This document shows, in pieces, positions 43,587-45,081 of a DNA stretch of 45,081 bases (position 1 is the first letter of the stretch; every line of letters starts with the position of its first letter). Under the pieces are notes generated by a model, which had not been told where the DNA came from, did not search any database, and saw nothing but the letters and a program-made list of their open reading frames with translations. Source of the DNA: Chloroflexia bacterium (GTDB taxonomy: Bacteria; Chloroflexota; Chloroflexia; Thermobaculales; Thermobaculaceae); NCBI GenBank assembly GCA_030446765.1, contig JAUJMR010000016.1:9883-54963 (forward strand). The letters run 5' to 3'. Position numbers and translations under genes: made by a program.

Positions 43587-44504
43587 CTACATGCCGCTAT
43601 ACGCGTGGAGACCGCCAAACCAATAATTGCCGAAGTAGGTGAAGACGACCGTGCCAAAGGCGATCACGAGGAACACGGCACTTCGTCGACCGCGCCAGCC
43701 ACGCAGGGTTCGCGTGTGCAAGTAGGCACCATAGATCAGCCATGTAAAGAGCGCCGCCGTTTCCTTGGGGTCCCACGACCAGTACGAACCCCATGCCTCA
43801 TGGGCCCAGACCGCCCCGAGGATGAGCAGCATCGCCTGCCCGGGGAAACCGATCGTCACCGCCCGGAATGATGGATCGTCGAAGAGCTCGGTGCTGGGGG
43901 GCCCCAGCCGCGGCCAGCGGTCCGAGATCAGATACAGCACCGCGGCCGCGAAGGACAGGGCGAAGGCCGCGTACGCGATGATCGCCGATGAGACATGGGC
44001 GGTCAGGATTGGCGCGCTGGAGAGGGCCGGGATCAGGCCCCGATCCTCGCGCACCGCCGGCGACAGGCTCCAGACATAGACCACCATGCCGAGAATAACG
44101 GGAAGCGCGATCGACCCGATGACGCGCGTCGTGTAGATGCGTTCCAGCACTACGTAGCCGGCGAGCGCGATAAAGATGAAGCCGACCGAGAACTCGTACA
44201 TGTCCGAGTAGGGCCCATGACCGGTGGCGATCGCGCGGAAGAGCACGGCGAGGCCGGCGCCGATGGTGGCCAATCGTCCTTGCCAGGTGGCCGTCATGAC
44301 CGGTCTGCGCCACGTCCCAAAGGCGTTGTGCGTCTGCGTCGTGGACGGAGTCCGGGTCAACCAGATCGTATCCGTCAGATACAGGACCGTCGCCGCGACG
44401 ACCGCAAGCGATGCCGCCCAGGCGATCGTCAGCGCGAGAAGGGCCTCATGCGGCCTTCCAGCGAAGGCCCTCTCGCTCCGCGGCGTGACACCGGCATCAT
44501 CCAT
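43587..44504 (-). CDS. ccsB: Cytochrome c biogenesis protein CcsB/ResC-like, second copy
   Basis: A 305-residue polytopic protein. The family core YWSWDPKETAALFTWLIYGA and flanking histidines (WAHEAWG, YLHTRTLRG) are intact, as is the ending FGNYWFGGLHAYSGM shared with the copy at 1124-2026 (YGNYFFGGLHAYGGV). It has no adjacent resB, ccdA or tlpA, so it must rely on those at the other end of the window or is an orphan. No ribosome site is clear; ATG 44504 is chosen over the in-frame TTG 44531. It is one of few intact genes in the right-hand part. Confidence 0.88.
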   Translation of the reverse strand: MDDAGVTPRSERAFAGRPHEALLALTIAWAASLAVVAATVLYLTDTIWLTRTPSTTQTHNAFGTWRRPVMTATWQGRLATIGAGLAVLFRAIATGHGPYSDMYEFSVGFIFIALAGYVVLERIYTTRVIGSIALPVILGMVVYVWSLSPAVREDRGLIPALSSAPILTAHVSSAIIAYAAFALSFAAAVLYLISDRWPRLGPPSTELFDDPSFRAVTIGFPGQAMLLILGAVWAHEAWGSYWSWDPKETAALFTWLIYGAYLHTRTLRGWRGRRSAVFLVIAFGTVVFTYFGNYWFGGLHAYSGM

Positions 44505-44798
44505 CCGTGGTGCCGCATCGTCGACGACCAAATCTACGACAGAACGATAGTATGTCCTGGCGGCACCGTCAACGACGATCGCGCATCAGCATATGATCTC
44601 CCGACATGAGCGTTCGGAAAGCGTCAGTCTTTTGGATGATCAAACTGGGCAGCGGCAAGTCAGGTCAAGGGACTTTCTCGCCGAGGAGCCCCCTTGAGAA
44701 ACGCGTTCGGCCATCTGAACCAGGCGGTCGAGTGGCATGCGGCGACGCGATCACCATGGATCGGCATGGCTCGGGGGTTTGACCGAACACGCCGGTTT

Positions 44799-44816
44799 TA
44801 CTATTATCGCGTAGTA
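44799..44816. promoter_or_regulatory. TACTA-N8-TAGTA palindrome
   Basis: TACTATTATCGCGTAGTA lies about 75 bases upstream of the L,D-transpeptidase start at 44890. It resembles the repeat at 40812-40828, with one more spacer base. Confidence 0.4.
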
Positions 44817-44889
44817 GATATGCGGTGGTGAGAGCTGTCCTGGCGGTCTCGAGATCCTGAGTTATACGCCTCGCCTCAAGGGAGAACAC

Positions 44890-45081
44890 GTGACGAGTCG
44901 GATGTTTGGACCACAGCACGGTACATGGCGCTTGGCGATGTTGCTGGCCATTATCAGCCTGCTGCTGTCGGCACTTGAGCCCGCAAGGGGAGCCGCTCAA
45001 GACGAAGCAGAAGGCAACCCAAGCGGCTGGTCGCCGCCACGGACGGTATACCTGGAGGAGACCGGTCATACGCTCGACCAG
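44890..45081 (+). CDS. L,D-transpeptidase-type exported protein, N-terminal part (runs off window)
   Basis: GTG 44890 has AAGGGAG 5-6 bases upstream. The protein starts with a signal peptide (LAMLLAIISLLLSALEPARG) and then SPPRTVYLEETGHTLDQ. This matches the N-terminal region of the transpeptidase relic at 18824-19993 (PTPRSVYIPETGHTLDQ). The catalytic YkuD domain would lie beyond the window, so the call depends on that paralogy. An ATG at 44902 is an alternative start. Confidence 0.7.
   Translation, partial: MTSRMFGPQHGTWRLAMLLAIISLLLSALEPARGAAQDEAEGNPSGWSPPRTVYLEETGHTLDQ

Noticed and set aside
44665-45069. A 134-codon minus-strand frame at the window end
   Set aside because: It is antisense to the start of the L,D-transpeptidase-type gene and its sequence has no recognisable features.
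1-45081. CRISPR arrays, rRNA, intact insertion sequences or prophage genes
   Set aside because: No regularly spaced repeats, no rRNA-like conserved blocks and no transposase, integrase or phage proteins were recognised on either strand.

Overview
The window is high-GC DNA, densely coding, with bacterial signals throughout (Shine-Dalgarno GGAGG-type sites, ATGA/GTGA stop-start overlaps). The families present (CcsB/ResB cytochrome c biogenesis, sortase-like proteins, L,D-transpeptidases with an 'ETGHTLDQ' N-terminal motif, PAP2, SCO1, DUF305, BlaI/M56 pairs and a NuoA-N type cluster) fit a Chloroflexota bacterium, perhaps of the Thermomicrobia/Sphaerobacter type. That placement is inference from gene content; no rRNA or other marker is present to prove it.

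Layout. (1) 1-4.4 kb, mainly minus strand: a truncated sortase-like gene, then a cytochrome c maturation operon (ccdA, resB, ccsB, a TlpA-like thioredoxin). (2) 4.5-9.9 kb, plus strand: a beta-propeller protein, a BlaI/MecI-type repressor and an M56 membrane metalloprotease, then small membrane, Cys-rich and Met-rich proteins, a second TlpA-like thioredoxin and SCO1. (3) 10-18.5 kb, plus strand: a copper/redox block with a Tat-exported cupredoxin, DUF305, CcdA-like, redoxin, glutaredoxin-like, methyltransferase, MBL-rhodanese and VKOR/SPW genes. Several of these carry a single frameshift or in-frame stop. (4) 18.8-20 kb: a decayed L,D-transpeptidase. (5) 20.6-29.6 kb, minus strand: a tightly coupled complex I-like operon reading nuoA - [NuoB-like/His-rich/NuoD-like fusion] - nuoH - J - K - L - M - N, with no nuoC, E, F, G or I. 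(6) 29.7-33.5 kb: a copper-efflux unit (copZ, copA, csoR) with two CsoR-type boxes. (7) 33.8-35 kb: an operator, a small-gene remnant and a sulfurtransferase. (8) 35-43.5 kb: mostly relics (MerR, sortase/SH3, PAP2, a nuoN 3' end, M56, a second sortase, LysM-C39), with an intact second BlaI. (9) 43.6-45.1 kb: a second ccsB and the start of a second L,D-transpeptidase.

How it works together. Most intact genes concern the outside face of the membrane: thiol-disulfide exchange, heme attachment to cytochrome c, copper delivery and detoxification, and persulfide/thiosulfate chemistry. A shared inverted repeat (CTTAC-N5-GTAAG) overlaps the -10 element of three promoters and lies between the divergent ccdA and propeller genes. 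It probably binds the BlaI-type repressor at 5.5 kb and ties these units into one regulon. A separate repeat (TACCC-N5-GGGTA) sits at both copper promoters next to csoR.

The most unusual object is the complex I-like operon. Its peripheral arm is reduced to one 685-residue fusion that has lost every NuoB cluster cysteine and the NuoD quinone-site histidines, and carries about 42 histidines in a 200-residue linker. The membrane arm is otherwise complete, except that nuoL carries one frameshift. This looks like a complex I derivative that no longer transfers electrons in the usual way.

Caution: many genes are broken by one-base indels, several in C or G runs, or by single in-frame stops. Some could be sequence errors. 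The 35-43 kb relics carry multiple lesions and look truly decayed.
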